From Thermomonas sp. XSG (GTDB taxonomy: Bacteria > Pseudomonadota > Gammaproteobacteria > Xanthomonadales > Xanthomonadaceae), in assembly GCF_014678725.1 (NCBI RefSeq), contig NZ_CP061497.1, positions 496,001-560,000 of the forward strand: a stretch of DNA of 64,000 bases, in the 5' to 3' direction. Of this stretch, positions 18,569 through 26,377 are shown in pieces; position 1 is the stretch's first letter, and each line of letters begins with the position of its first letter. The notes below the pieces were generated by a model. The model did no database searches and was not told the origin of the DNA. It was given only the letters and a program-made list of their open reading frames with translations. The position numbers and the translations under genes were made by a program.

Positions 18569-18841
18569 TCAGGCGCGCAAGACGTCGAATTCCGGGTGGC
18601 GGCGCATCCACGCATCGGCGTAGGAGCACTGCGGATCGACCTTGAGCCCGGCATCTCGGGCATAGGCCAGCGCCGCCCGCACCAGCTCGCCGGCGATCCC
18701 GCGGCCGCCGATCTCGGGCGGCACGATGGTATGGGTGATGGTCAGGCGCCCCTCGTCCTCGATGTAGTCGAGGCGCGCGGCGTGGCCTTCGGCCTGGGTG
18801 ACAAACCGCTGTTCGGGGACTTCGTGCAGGATCTCGGTCAT
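18569..18841 (-). CDS. Small GNAT-like N-acetyltransferase (YjdJ type)
   Basis: 90 residues, compact GCN5-related acetyltransferase fold (Acetyltransf_CG type). The core ITHTIVPPEIGGRGIAGELVRAAL stretch holds the acetyl-CoA pyrophosphate loop GGRGIA, and the C-terminal YADAWMRRHPEF is typical of this small family. Substrate unknown. It starts 23 bases after the rhomboid gene stop on the same strand, so it is likely co-transcribed with it. Confidence 0.85.
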   Translation of the reverse strand: MTEILHEVPEQRFVTQAEGHAARLDYIEDEGRLTITHTIVPPEIGGRGIAGELVRAALAYARDAGLKVDPQCSYADAWMRRHPEFDVLRA

Positions 18842-18864
18842 GGCTGTTCTCCGTCGTTGCGGCC

Positions 18865-19464
18865 CTATCCCAGCAGGCTGCGCGTGAAGTGGCCGGCAAC
18901 GCCAGGCCGCAGCAGCAGGGTGAACAGCACGCCGTAGGCCGCGCCCCACAGATGCGCACTGTGGTTGACGTTGCCACCGCCGCGCCGGTCCATCCAGATG
19001 CTGTAGCCGACGTAGAGGATCGCGAACAGGAAGGCCGGGATCGGCAGCGGGATCGGGAAGATGATCAGCTTCGACCACGGGTCGAACAGGATCGCCGCGA
19101 ACAGCACCGCCGCCACCCCGCCGGACGCGCCCAGACTTCGGTAGTTCGGGTCGCGCTGATGCTTCATGTAGGTCGGCAGGATCGAGACAACGATCGCCGA
19201 CAGGTAGAACAGCAGGTAGCCGACCGGCGAGATCCATTCGGAGAACACCCGCTCCACCTGCATGCCGAACGACCACAGGGTGATCATGTTGAACAGCAGA
19301 TGGGTCCAGTCGGCGTGGATGAAGCCGTAGCCCAGCAGGCGGTCGTACTGGCGGTTGCGGGTGACCGCGGGCGGCCACAGGATCAGCCGGCCCAGCAGGC
19401 GCTGGTCGTTGAAGGCGCGCCAGCTGACCAGCACGGTGACGGCGATGATGGCGAGGGTGAACAT
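18865..19464 (-). CDS. Rhomboid-family intramembrane serine protease
   Basis: 199 residues with about six predicted membrane segments. Family features: HADWTHLLFNM (residues 50-60, rhomboid HxxxxHxxxN), the catalytic serine in GASGG (Ser114) and the catalytic histidine in NHSAHLWGAAYG (His171). It would cleave membrane protein substrates within the bilayer. The gene starts 3 bases after the peptide transporter stop and is followed by the small acetyltransferase, suggesting a three-gene transcript. Substrate unknown. Confidence 0.92.
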   Translation of the reverse strand: MFTLAIIAVTVLVSWRAFNDQRLLGRLILWPPAVTRNRQYDRLLGYGFIHADWTHLLFNMITLWSFGMQVERVFSEWISPVGYLLFYLSAIVVSILPTYMKHQRDPNYRSLGASGGVAAVLFAAILFDPWSKLIIFPIPLPIPAFLFAILYVGYSIWMDRRGGGNVNHSAHLWGAAYGVLFTLLLRPGVAGHFTRSLLG

Positions 19465-19467
19465 GGA

Positions 19468-21096
19468 TCAGGCGGCCCGGTAGTTGTCCTGCATCGGGTA
19501 GGTCCGCGCGTAGGCGGCGAAGGCCAGCGCCGCCACGAACGCGAACGCGGCGAAGAAGAACATCAACACCGCGTTCTCGCTGAAGCCGGTGGCCGCGATC
19601 TTCGCCGTGACCACGTCGTTGCGCACGGCCGCATTGGTCAGCAGCACCCACAGGCTGCCGAAGGTGCTGGTGAGGTACCAGAACGCCATGATCACGCCCT
19701 TCATCGCCACCGTGGCCTGGCTGTAGGCGAACTCCAGCGCGGTGGCCGAGACCAGCACCTCGCCGAAGGTCAGCAGCAGGTAGGGCCAGGTCTGCAGCGC
19801 CAGCGAGGTCTGTGCGCCGCTGTCGATCTTCAGCTGGATCAGGCCGGCAAGGATCCAGGCGATGCCGGAGAACGCGATGCCCCATCCCATCCGCCGCAGC
19901 GGGGTTGGCTCGAAGCCGATACGGCGCAGGGCGGGGTACAGCAGCATGTTGTTGAACGGGATCAGCAGCATGATCAGCAGCGGGTTCAGCGCCTGCATCT
20001 GCCCCGCTTCCTTGACCAGCCAGCTCGGCCACCACCACGCCTCGTGCGGCACGCTCATCGCCTTGCCCTGGATCACCCAGGTGCTGGCCTTCTGGTCGAA
20101 CAGCGACCAGAACGGCGTGGTCAGAGCGAACACGATCAGGATCCGCAGCACCGCGCGTACGCCGTCCACCGCCGCATCCGGGTGCAGCCCACGGGCACGC
20201 TCCAGCTGCATCGACACGCCGATCCCGCCGAACGCGATCAGGGCGCCCAGCGCCAGGCAGGCGGTGATCACGAAGTGGAAATCGGCCGGCCAGAACGGCA
20301 GGGCGACGCCGAACACCGCCTGCAGCAGCCAGCACCCCAGCATGGCCGCGGCCAGCAGTGCGCCGGCCCCCGCCACCAGCAGCCCGGGCCTGCCCTGCCC
20401 CGGCGCCTGCGCCAGCAGCGCGCTGCGCGCGACGTTGAGGAAGGAATGCGGGTCTTCGCCGCGGGTGGGCGGCACCCGCACGTACTGCCTGCGGCCCAGC
20501 CAGAAGATGAAGGTGGCGATGAACATCAGCACGCCGGGGATGCCGAATGCCACCGCCGGGCCGAAGTTGCGCAGGAACAGCGGCATCAGCAGCGAGGCGA
20601 AGAAGCTGCCGAAGTTGATCGTCCAGTAGAAGCCGTCGAAGACCAGTTTCGCCAGGTGCTTGTTGGCCTGGGTGAACTGGTCGCCACAGAAGCTGACCAC
20701 CAGCGGCTTGATCCCGCCGCTGCCCAGCGCGATCAGGAACAGGCCGGTGTAGAAGCCGTTGCGGCTGTCCTCGAACAGCGCCAGGCAGGCATGGCCGGCG
20801 CAGTAGATCAGCGAGAACCACAGCACGGTGTTGTATTTGCCGAAGTAGCGGTCGGACAGCCAGCCGCCCAGCAGCGGGAAGAAATACACCCCGATGACGA
20901 AGCTGTGGAACACGTCCTTGGCGACGCCCTGCCGCTCCGCCTCCGGCACGTAGGCCAGGATCACGCTGCTGACGAGGAACTGCACCAGGATGTTGCGCAT
21001 CCCGTAGAAGCTGAAGCGCTCGCACGCCTCGTTGCCGATGATGTAGGGGATCTGCCGGGGCAGGCGGGCGGTCGTAGCGGCCGTCGTCTGGCTCAT
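19468..21096 (-). CDS. POT/PTR2-family proton-dependent oligopeptide transporter
   Basis: 542 residues, about 12-14 membrane segments, major facilitator fold. The proton-coupling ExxER motif is present as E23-A-C-E26-R27 in NEACERFSFYG. The PTR2 signature region GGWLSDRYFGKYNTVLW and the FYWTINFGSFFASLL helix are also recognisable. Expected role is uptake of di- and tripeptides driven by the proton gradient. Upstream is a glutathione transferase gene; downstream are rhomboid and acetyltransferase genes with almost no spacing. Confidence 0.93.
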   Translation of the reverse strand: MSQTTAATTARLPRQIPYIIGNEACERFSFYGMRNILVQFLVSSVILAYVPEAERQGVAKDVFHSFVIGVYFFPLLGGWLSDRYFGKYNTVLWFSLIYCAGHACLALFEDSRNGFYTGLFLIALGSGGIKPLVVSFCGDQFTQANKHLAKLVFDGFYWTINFGSFFASLLMPLFLRNFGPAVAFGIPGVLMFIATFIFWLGRRQYVRVPPTRGEDPHSFLNVARSALLAQAPGQGRPGLLVAGAGALLAAAMLGCWLLQAVFGVALPFWPADFHFVITACLALGALIAFGGIGVSMQLERARGLHPDAAVDGVRAVLRILIVFALTTPFWSLFDQKASTWVIQGKAMSVPHEAWWWPSWLVKEAGQMQALNPLLIMLLIPFNNMLLYPALRRIGFEPTPLRRMGWGIAFSGIAWILAGLIQLKIDSGAQTSLALQTWPYLLLTFGEVLVSATALEFAYSQATVAMKGVIMAFWYLTSTFGSLWVLLTNAAVRNDVVTAKIAATGFSENAVLMFFFAAFAFVAALAFAAYARTYPMQDNYRAA

Positions 21097-21142
21097 GCGT
21101 TGCTCGTTGCTGGGGTTTCGGGAAGCCTAACCGATGCGGGCC

Positions 21143-21778
21143 TCAGGCCCACTCGCTCAGCCCTTCGCGTTCGTACAGGGTCTTGAACGCGGGGCGCGCC
21201 TTCATCCGCTGCGCCAGCGCGGCCAGCTGCGGCGCATCGGTGGCCGGCGACGGCGAATTGCGCGACCAGCGCATCAACATCACCAGGTAGAAGTCCGCCA
21301 CGCATGGCGCATCGCCCAGCAGATAGGGACCATGGGCCTGCAGGTGCGCGTCGATCCGCTGCCAGTGCGCGCCCAGCCGCCGCGCGCAGTGTGCATGCAC
21401 TGCCTCGGCATTCGCCTCGCCCGCCACCTCGCCCGGATACCACCATTGCCGCAGCAACGGCTGCACTTCGTTGGCCAGGTTGAACATCCATTGCAGGAAG
21501 TCCAGCCGCCGCGCATCACCGGGCGACGGCACCAGCCCCGCCTGCGGGTGCGTTTCCGCCAGCCACACGGCCAGCGCCGCCGCCTCGTGCTGCGGCTTGC
21601 CGTCGATCACCAAGGTCGGCACCACGCCGTTCGGGTTCAGCGCCAGGTAGTCGGGCGACTTCTGCTCGCGACTGGCGAAATCGACCAACCGCAACTCGTG
21701 CGGAATATCCAGTTCCAGCAACAGCCAATGGACGAGGAAGCTGGCGGAGCCGGGAGCGTAGTAGAGAGTCGCGGACAT
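21143..21778 (-). CDS. Glutathione S-transferase family protein
   Basis: 211 residues. N-terminal thioredoxin-like domain (about 1-80) with LYYAPGSAS near the active site and NPNGVVPTLVIDG (cis-proline loop). The all-helical C-terminal domain ends near the LMRWSRNSP and AFKTLYEREGL segments. ATG 21778 chosen because it gives the standard GST N-terminus; an upstream start adds 22 arginine-rich residues. Substrate unknown. It is divergent from the carboxypeptidase gene, 112 bases between starts. Confidence 0.9.
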   Translation of the reverse strand: MSATLYYAPGSASFLVHWLLLELDIPHELRLVDFASREQKSPDYLALNPNGVVPTLVIDGKPQHEAAALAVWLAETHPQAGLVPSPGDARRLDFLQWMFNLANEVQPLLRQWWYPGEVAGEANAEAVHAHCARRLGAHWQRIDAHLQAHGPYLLGDAPCVADFYLVMLMRWSRNSPSPATDAPQLAALAQRMKARPAFKTLYEREGLSEWA

Positions 21779-21890
21779 GGCGGGAATCCCCTGGGCAAGA
21801 CGTCGCATCTTCGCACGCCGCCCGCCACGACTTCCGGCAGGCACCCGGCGATTTGCGCTGGGCTACCATCGCCCGATCACCCGGAGGTCC

Positions 21891-23669
21891 ATGATGCGCC
21901 GCCACCTGCTCACGCTTGCCCTGCTGTCCGTCGCCACGTCCGCCCCGTCTGCCGTGCACGCGGCCAAGCCCGACCTGACCACCGTGGCCGAGCGCAGTGG
22001 CTATAAGCAGACCGGGCGCTACGACGAGGTGATCGCACTGTGCGAGGCCTACCAGCAAGCCTGGCCGCAGGCGGTGCGCTGTTTCGATTTCGGCACCAGC
22101 CCGCAGGGCCGGCCGATGAAGGCGATGGCGGTATCCACCCGCGGCGCGCTGACACCGGAGGACGCGCGGGCGCAGAACCTGCCGGTGGTGCTGGCGCAGG
22201 GCGGGATCCACGCCGGCGAGATCGACGGCAAGGACGCCGGTTTCGGGCTGCTGCGCGACCTGCTGCGCGGCAAGGCCGGCAAGGGCGTGCTGGACAAGAC
22301 CGTCCTGCTGTTCGTGCCGGTGTTCAACATCGATGGTCACGAAAACTTCAAGGCCTGGAACCGCCCCAACCAGCGCGGCCCGGAGGAAATGGGCTTCCGC
22401 ACCACCGCCCAGCGCTACAACCTCAACCGCGACTACGTGAAGGCCGACGCGCCGGAGATGCGCGCGATGCTGGCGCTGGTCAATGCCTGGGATCCGCTGG
22501 TGGCGCTGGACCTGCACGTCACCGACGGCGCCAAGTTCCGCCACGACATCTCCATCACCGGCGAGCCGGTCAATTCCGGCGACGAAGCGCTGCGCGCGGC
22601 CGGACGCGGCTTCCGCGACGGCATCATCGAAAAGCTGAAACAGCGCGGCTCGCTGCCGGTGGCGTTCTACCCCAGCTTCGAGGAGGAGGACGACCCGGCC
22701 TCGGGCTTTGCCGACGGCGTCAGCACGCCGCGCTTCTCGCACGGCTATTTCCCGCTGCGCAACCGCGTCGGCATCCTGGTCGAGACGCATTCCTGGCAGC
22801 CCTACCCCAACCGCGTGCGCGCCACCTACAACACCGTGCTGGCCGCGCTGGAGCTGGCCGCCGAACACGGCCCGCAGTGGCGCCAGCTGGAACTGGAGGC
22901 CGACGCCCGCGCCGCCGCGCTGGGCGGCCAGCCGGTGCCGCTGGACTACGCCACCACCGACGCGAAGCGCTTCATCGAATTTTTGGGCTACGCCTACACC
23001 CGCACACCGTCGGAGATCTCCGGCGCCAGCATGACCCGCTACGACGAGCGCACCCCGCAGCTGTGGATGCTGCCGCTGCGCGATACCGTGGTGCCCGGCC
23101 GCACGGTGGAAGCGCCGAAGGCCGGTTACCTGGTGCCGCCGGAACACGCTGCGCAGGTCGGCGCCCAGCTGCGCATCCACGGCATCGACTATCGCGTGCT
23201 GGAAACCGCCACCGCGCAGGCGGCGGTGCAGGCCTTCGACGCCGACAGCGTGAAGTTCTCGCCAACGCCGATGGAAGGCCACCAGCGCGCAACCCTCGCC
23301 GGCACCTGGGAGCCCGCCACCGCCGACCTTGCCGCCGGCGCCCTGTTCGTCCCCATCGCCCAGCCGAAGGCCCGCCTGGTGATGGCGATCCTGGAGCCGC
23401 AGGCGCCGGACTCGATGGCCGCCTGGGGCGCGTTCAACAACGCCTTCGAGCAGAAGGAGTACATGGAAGCCTACGTCGCCGAGGAACAGGCCCGGCTGAT
23501 GCTGGCGCGCGACCCGGCGCTGAAGGCCGAGTTCGAGAAGAAGCTGAAGGACGATGCCGCGTTCGCGAAGAACCCGCGCGCACGCCTGGACTTCTTCTAC
23601 CGTCGCCACCCGGCCTGGGACGCCGGCTACAACCGCTATCCGGTGCTGCGCACTGCGCTGGCCTACTGA
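21891..23669 (+). CDS. Secreted M14-family zinc carboxypeptidase
   Basis: About 592 residues with an N-terminal signal peptide (about 1-25, ending SAVHAA). Metal ligands fit M14: HxxE in GGIHAGEIDGKD (His107, Glu110) and the third ligand in LDLHVTDG (His209). Substrate-binding NRD is at 179-181. The C-terminal half (from about 330) is a domain with no catalytic signature. Probably a periplasmic or secreted peptidase acting on peptides or cell-wall material. GGAGG lies 3 bases before ATG 21891 and 6 before ATG 21894, so the second ATG may be the real start. Confidence 0.85.
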   Translation: MMRRHLLTLALLSVATSAPSAVHAAKPDLTTVAERSGYKQTGRYDEVIALCEAYQQAWPQAVRCFDFGTSPQGRPMKAMAVSTRGALTPEDARAQNLPVVLAQGGIHAGEIDGKDAGFGLLRDLLRGKAGKGVLDKTVLLFVPVFNIDGHENFKAWNRPNQRGPEEMGFRTTAQRYNLNRDYVKADAPEMRAMLALVNAWDPLVALDLHVTDGAKFRHDISITGEPVNSGDEALRAAGRGFRDGIIEKLKQRGSLPVAFYPSFEEEDDPASGFADGVSTPRFSHGYFPLRNRVGILVETHSWQPYPNRVRATYNTVLAALELAAEHGPQWRQLELEADARAAALGGQPVPLDYATTDAKRFIEFLGYAYTRTPSEISGASMTRYDERTPQLWMLPLRDTVVPGRTVEAPKAGYLVPPEHAAQVGAQLRIHGIDYRVLETATAQAAVQAFDADSVKFSPTPMEGHQRATLAGTWEPATADLAAGALFVPIAQPKARLVMAILEPQAPDSMAAWGAFNNAFEQKEYMEAYVAEEQARLMLARDPALKAEFEKKLKDDAAFAKNPRARLDFFYRRHPAWDAGYNRYPVLRTALAY

Positions 23670-23677
23670 CGCAGCGC

Positions 23678-23703
23678 GCGCCCGTCTTACGGACGACGGG
23701 CGC
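23678..23703. terminator. Hairpin between convergent genes
   Basis: 9-bp perfect stem GCGCCCGTC (23678-23686) with its complement (23695-23703), 8-base loop, between the carboxypeptidase stop and the stop of the convergent YdeI-type gene. No T tract. Confidence 0.45.
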
Positions 23704-23738
23704 AACTGCCGAAATCCACCGCAGGGCGGCGTTCGGCC

Positions 23739-24335
23739 TCAACAGTTCTCGTACTTCCAGTTGCGGCGCTTGCCTTCGGCCATCCATTCGATGGCCTGCG
23801 CCAGGCGCTTGGCTCGGGTTTCCTCGCGCTTGGCCTCGACGATCCATTCGATGTATTCGCGCCGGCAACCCGGCGGGAAGGCATCGAACGTGGCTCTGGC
23901 TGCCTTGTTGTTCTGCAGCGCGGCGGCCAGGTCCGCGGGCGTTTCCGGCGGCGGTTTCGACCCGGCCCTGCGCGCAGGCGATTTCACCCCGGATTCGTTG
24001 AGCTGCATCGCCTTGCGCAGGTGTGCCAGCAGGGTTTTGTCGGGCGGCAGGTCCTGCAGCGAGGTCATCTTGCCGTAGCTGCCCATGCCGTCGCGCGGCT
24101 CACCTTCGCCCACCACCAGGGCGTGCTTCCAGAACCCGAACGAGGCGTGCTGCTTGAACGCCGCCATTCCGCACAGGATGCCGCCGGCATGGCTGAAGCT
24201 GGGCATGCCCCACTTGATCGACTCCTCGACCCCGGGACAGGCCGCGTGCACCACCTCGCGCACATGCCGCAGGATCGGCTGCGCGAACGGTGCGGCGCGT
24301 TCGATGTAGGCGTCGATGCGGGGATCGCGTGCCAT
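23739..24335 (-). CDS. YdeI/OmpD-associated family protein with DUF1801 domain
   Basis: 198 residues. The N-terminal DUF1801 (YdhG-like) part includes HAACPGVEESIKWGMPSF. The C-terminal OmdA part includes LAAALQNNKAARATFDAFPPGCRREYIEWIVEAKREETRAK (two segments of that region are diagnostic: AFPPGCRREYIEWI and EAKREETRAKRL). Function unknown. The start at ATG 24335 is the family-like one; an in-frame ATG at 24365, preceded by GGAGG, would add 10 residues. Divergent from the RNase gene. Confidence 0.8.
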   Translation of the reverse strand: MARDPRIDAYIERAAPFAQPILRHVREVVHAACPGVEESIKWGMPSFSHAGGILCGMAAFKQHASFGFWKHALVVGEGEPRDGMGSYGKMTSLQDLPPDKTLLAHLRKAMQLNESGVKSPARRAGSKPPPETPADLAAALQNNKAARATFDAFPPGCRREYIEWIVEAKREETRAKRLAQAIEWMAEGKRRNWKYENC

Positions 24336-24399
24336 GCGCTTGCCTGCCTGGGAAGTCCGCGCCATTCTGCACCTACCTCCCCATCGGCGACACGCGCCC

Positions 24400-24870
24400 A
24401 TGCGGCTACGCAATCCGATCCTCTGGCTGCTGCTGGCCATCGCCTTTGCAGCCGGCTGGCAGCAGTGGCGCTCGCAGCAGCACCTCCCGGCGGCATCGCA
24501 AGACTCCTCCGCAAGCCAAGCGCCCACGCAGCCAGCCGCAACCGACGCGACGGTCATTTCCGATCCGCCCGCCGGCACCAGCCCGACGCTGCCCGCGTTC
24601 CTGCCGCGGGAAGCACGCACCACCATCACCCTGATCCACCGCGGTGGTCCCTACCCGTATCGCCAGGACGGCCAAGTGTTCGGTAATCGCGAAGGCCTGC
24701 TGCCACGGCAGCCGCGCGGCTGGTACCGCGAATACACCGTCGATACCCCCGGCCTGCGCCACCGCGGCGCGCGCCGCATCGTCACCGGCGGCAACCCGCC
24801 GCGCGAGTGGTACTACAGCGACGACCACTACCGCAGCTTCCGCAGCTTCCACGTCGGTTTGCAGCCATGA
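24400..24870 (+). CDS. Secreted barnase-like ribonuclease
   Basis: 156 residues. Hydrophobic N-terminus (residues 1-22) as signal or anchor, then a Ser/Gln/Pro-rich linker (about 25-68) and a microbial ribonuclease (N1/T1-barnase) domain. Aligning by eye with barnase, the catalytic base is Glu111 in WYREYTVD. The arginines are Arg120 and Arg125/126 in GLRHRGARRI, and the catalytic acid is His143 in SDDHYRSF. All catalytic positions are therefore intact. Its stop overlaps the barstar start (ATGA), giving an RNase-inhibitor operon. Role could be nutrient RNase or antagonism; the sequence does not decide. Confidence 0.88.
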   Translation: MRLRNPILWLLLAIAFAAGWQQWRSQQHLPAASQDSSASQAPTQPAATDATVISDPPAGTSPTLPAFLPREARTTITLIHRGGPYPYRQDGQVFGNREGLLPRQPRGWYREYTVDTPGLRHRGARRIVTGGNPPREWYYSDDHYRSFRSFHVGLQP

Positions 24871-25310
24871 CCAGCCTCGCCCAGATGCTGGAAGACCCCC
24901 GGCAGGCCGGGGTGTACTTCGTCCTCGACGAGGACATCGCCCTGCTCGACATCGCCTGCGGCGGCGCCGGCCTGCACACGCTGCGCATCGACCTGCAGGG
25001 GTGCGAGGACAAAGCGCGCCTGCTGCAGCGGCTGGCCGACGGCCTGGCCACGCCGGCCGGCCAGGGCCGCAACTGGGATGCGCTCAGCGACCAGCTGCGC
25101 GACCTGTCCTGGTGGCCGGCCTCCGGCTACGCCCTGCTGCTGCCGCACGCGGCGGCATTGCGCGATGCCGACGAAACCAGCTTCGAAACCCTGCTGGACA
25201 TCCTCGACGAAGCCAGCGTGGACTGGCAGGCCCGCGACATCCCGTTCTGGGCGTTCCTGGCCCTGCCCGACCGCGACCCCGCGGATGAACCGGAGCCGCC
25301 CGCACGCTAG
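24867..25310 (+). CDS. Barstar-family ribonuclease inhibitor
   Basis: 147 residues, barstar family. Core LHTLRIDLQGCEDKARLLQRLADGL followed by GRNWDALSDQLRDLSWWP, where the aspartates and NWDAL helix correspond to the barnase-binding face of barstar. It lacks a signal peptide, so it is cytoplasmic, as expected for self-protection against the co-encoded RNase. The start ATG at 24867 overlaps the RNase stop codon. The protein is longer than barstar (about 90) because of N- and C-terminal extensions. Confidence 0.88.
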   Translation: MTSLAQMLEDPRQAGVYFVLDEDIALLDIACGGAGLHTLRIDLQGCEDKARLLQRLADGLATPAGQGRNWDALSDQLRDLSWWPASGYALLLPHAAALRDADETSFETLLDILDEASVDWQARDIPFWAFLALPDRDPADEPEPPAR

Positions 25311-25319
25311 CATGTGCGG

Positions 25320-25862
25320 ATGCAGACACCCGCCTTCCGCAACGCCACGCCCGCCGACATCGACGCCCTTGTCGCCCTGGTGACTTCCGCCTACCGCGGC
25401 GATTCAAGCCGCGCGGGCTGGACCACCGAAGCCGACCTGCTGGACGGCAACCGCATCGACCCGGAGGTGCTGCGCGCCGACTTGGAACGGCCGCGCAGCC
25501 GCGTGCTGCTGGCGGAGGCCGACGGCGGGCTGCAGGCCTGCGCGCACGTGGCCGACGAGGACGGCGCCGGCTACTTCGGCATGTTCGCGGTGCACCCCGG
25601 GCTGCAGGGCGGCGGCCTGGGGAAGCAACTGCTGGCCGAGTGCGAACGCATCGCCCGCGACGAATGGCAGCTGCCGGTGATGCGCATGACCGTGATCGAC
25701 GTCCGCGCCGAGCTGATCGCCTTCTACGAGCGCCGCGGCTATCGCCGCACGGGCGAGTTCAAGCCGTTCCCCTACGGCGACACCCGCTTCGGCCAGCCCA
25801 AGCGCGACGACCTGCGTTTCGAGGTGCTGGAAAAACCCCTGCGTGTGGAGGCGGCGGCGTGA
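25320..25862 (+). CDS. GNAT-family N-acetyltransferase
   Basis: 180 residues. Acetyl-CoA-binding motif A is visible as MFAVHPGLQGGGLGKQLL, followed by the motif B region ELIAFYERRGYRRTGEFKPFPYGD. Substrate unknown. ATG 25320 is used; a GTG two codons upstream is also in frame. It begins 9 bases after the barstar stop and its own stop overlaps the next GTG start, so it sits in the middle of a compact four-gene run. Confidence 0.88.
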   Translation: MQTPAFRNATPADIDALVALVTSAYRGDSSRAGWTTEADLLDGNRIDPEVLRADLERPRSRVLLAEADGGLQACAHVADEDGAGYFGMFAVHPGLQGGGLGKQLLAECERIARDEWQLPVMRMTVIDVRAELIAFYERRGYRRTGEFKPFPYGDTRFGQPKRDDLRFEVLEKPLRVEAAA

Positions 25863-26188
25863 GCGAGACCTGGACCTACGTCTGCACCACCGCCGAGCTG
25901 CTGCCGGGGGAAATGAAAGTCGCTTTCGACGAAGTCACCGGAACCCCGATCGCGGTGTTCAACCTCGACGGCATGTTCTATGCGCTGGAAGACCAGTGCA
26001 CGCATGAGGATTTCGAGCTGTCGGCGGGCCACTTCGACGCTACTTCCGGGCAGGTGGAATGCGTGCTGCATGGCGCGAAGTTCGACGTCCGCGACGGCAC
26101 CGCGCTATGCGCGCCGGCCTACGAACCGGTGGCAAAGTTTCCGGTGAAGGTGGAAAACGGCGCGGTGTTCACGCGCGACGATCGCTGA
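25859..26188 (+). CDS. Rieske-type [2Fe-2S] ferredoxin
   Basis: 109 residues, small Rieske ferredoxin like the components of non-haem dioxygenases or NirD-like proteins. Cluster ligands are Cys47 and His49 (DQCTHED) and Cys68 and His71 (CVLHGAKFD). Starts with GTG overlapping the GNAT stop (GTGA), implying coupled translation. No partner oxygenase or reductase is in the window, so its electron partner is unknown. Confidence 0.9.
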   Translation: MSETWTYVCTTAELLPGEMKVAFDEVTGTPIAVFNLDGMFYALEDQCTHEDFELSAGHFDATSGQVECVLHGAKFDVRDGTALCAPAYEPVAKFPVKVENGAVFTRDDR

Positions 26189-26307
26189 ACGGCACGCAGT
26201 TCGTCCTTCGCCTGTCAGGCAGGGCGCTCCGTCCCGGCACGCCCGTGTCCAAAGCCAATCGGTGCCAGCTGCGGGCGGCAGAGGTACTTTTTTCAAATTT
26301 TATTGCC

Positions 26308-26326
26308 AATACGAATCGTTCGCATT
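26308..26326 (+). promoter_or_regulatory. Fur-box-like operator upstream of siderophore receptor
   Basis: AATACGAATCGTTCGCATT is a 9-1-9 palindrome with 7 of 9 pairs matching, resembling the gammaproteobacterial Fur site. It lies in an unusually AT-rich stretch (about 26287-26311) 52 bases before the receptor ATG. Inferred iron-dependent repression. Confidence 0.65.
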
Positions 26327-26377
26327 AGCATGCGCAGGCCGCAGCGCCCAGCTGCCCTAACTTGCCCCGAGGATTCG

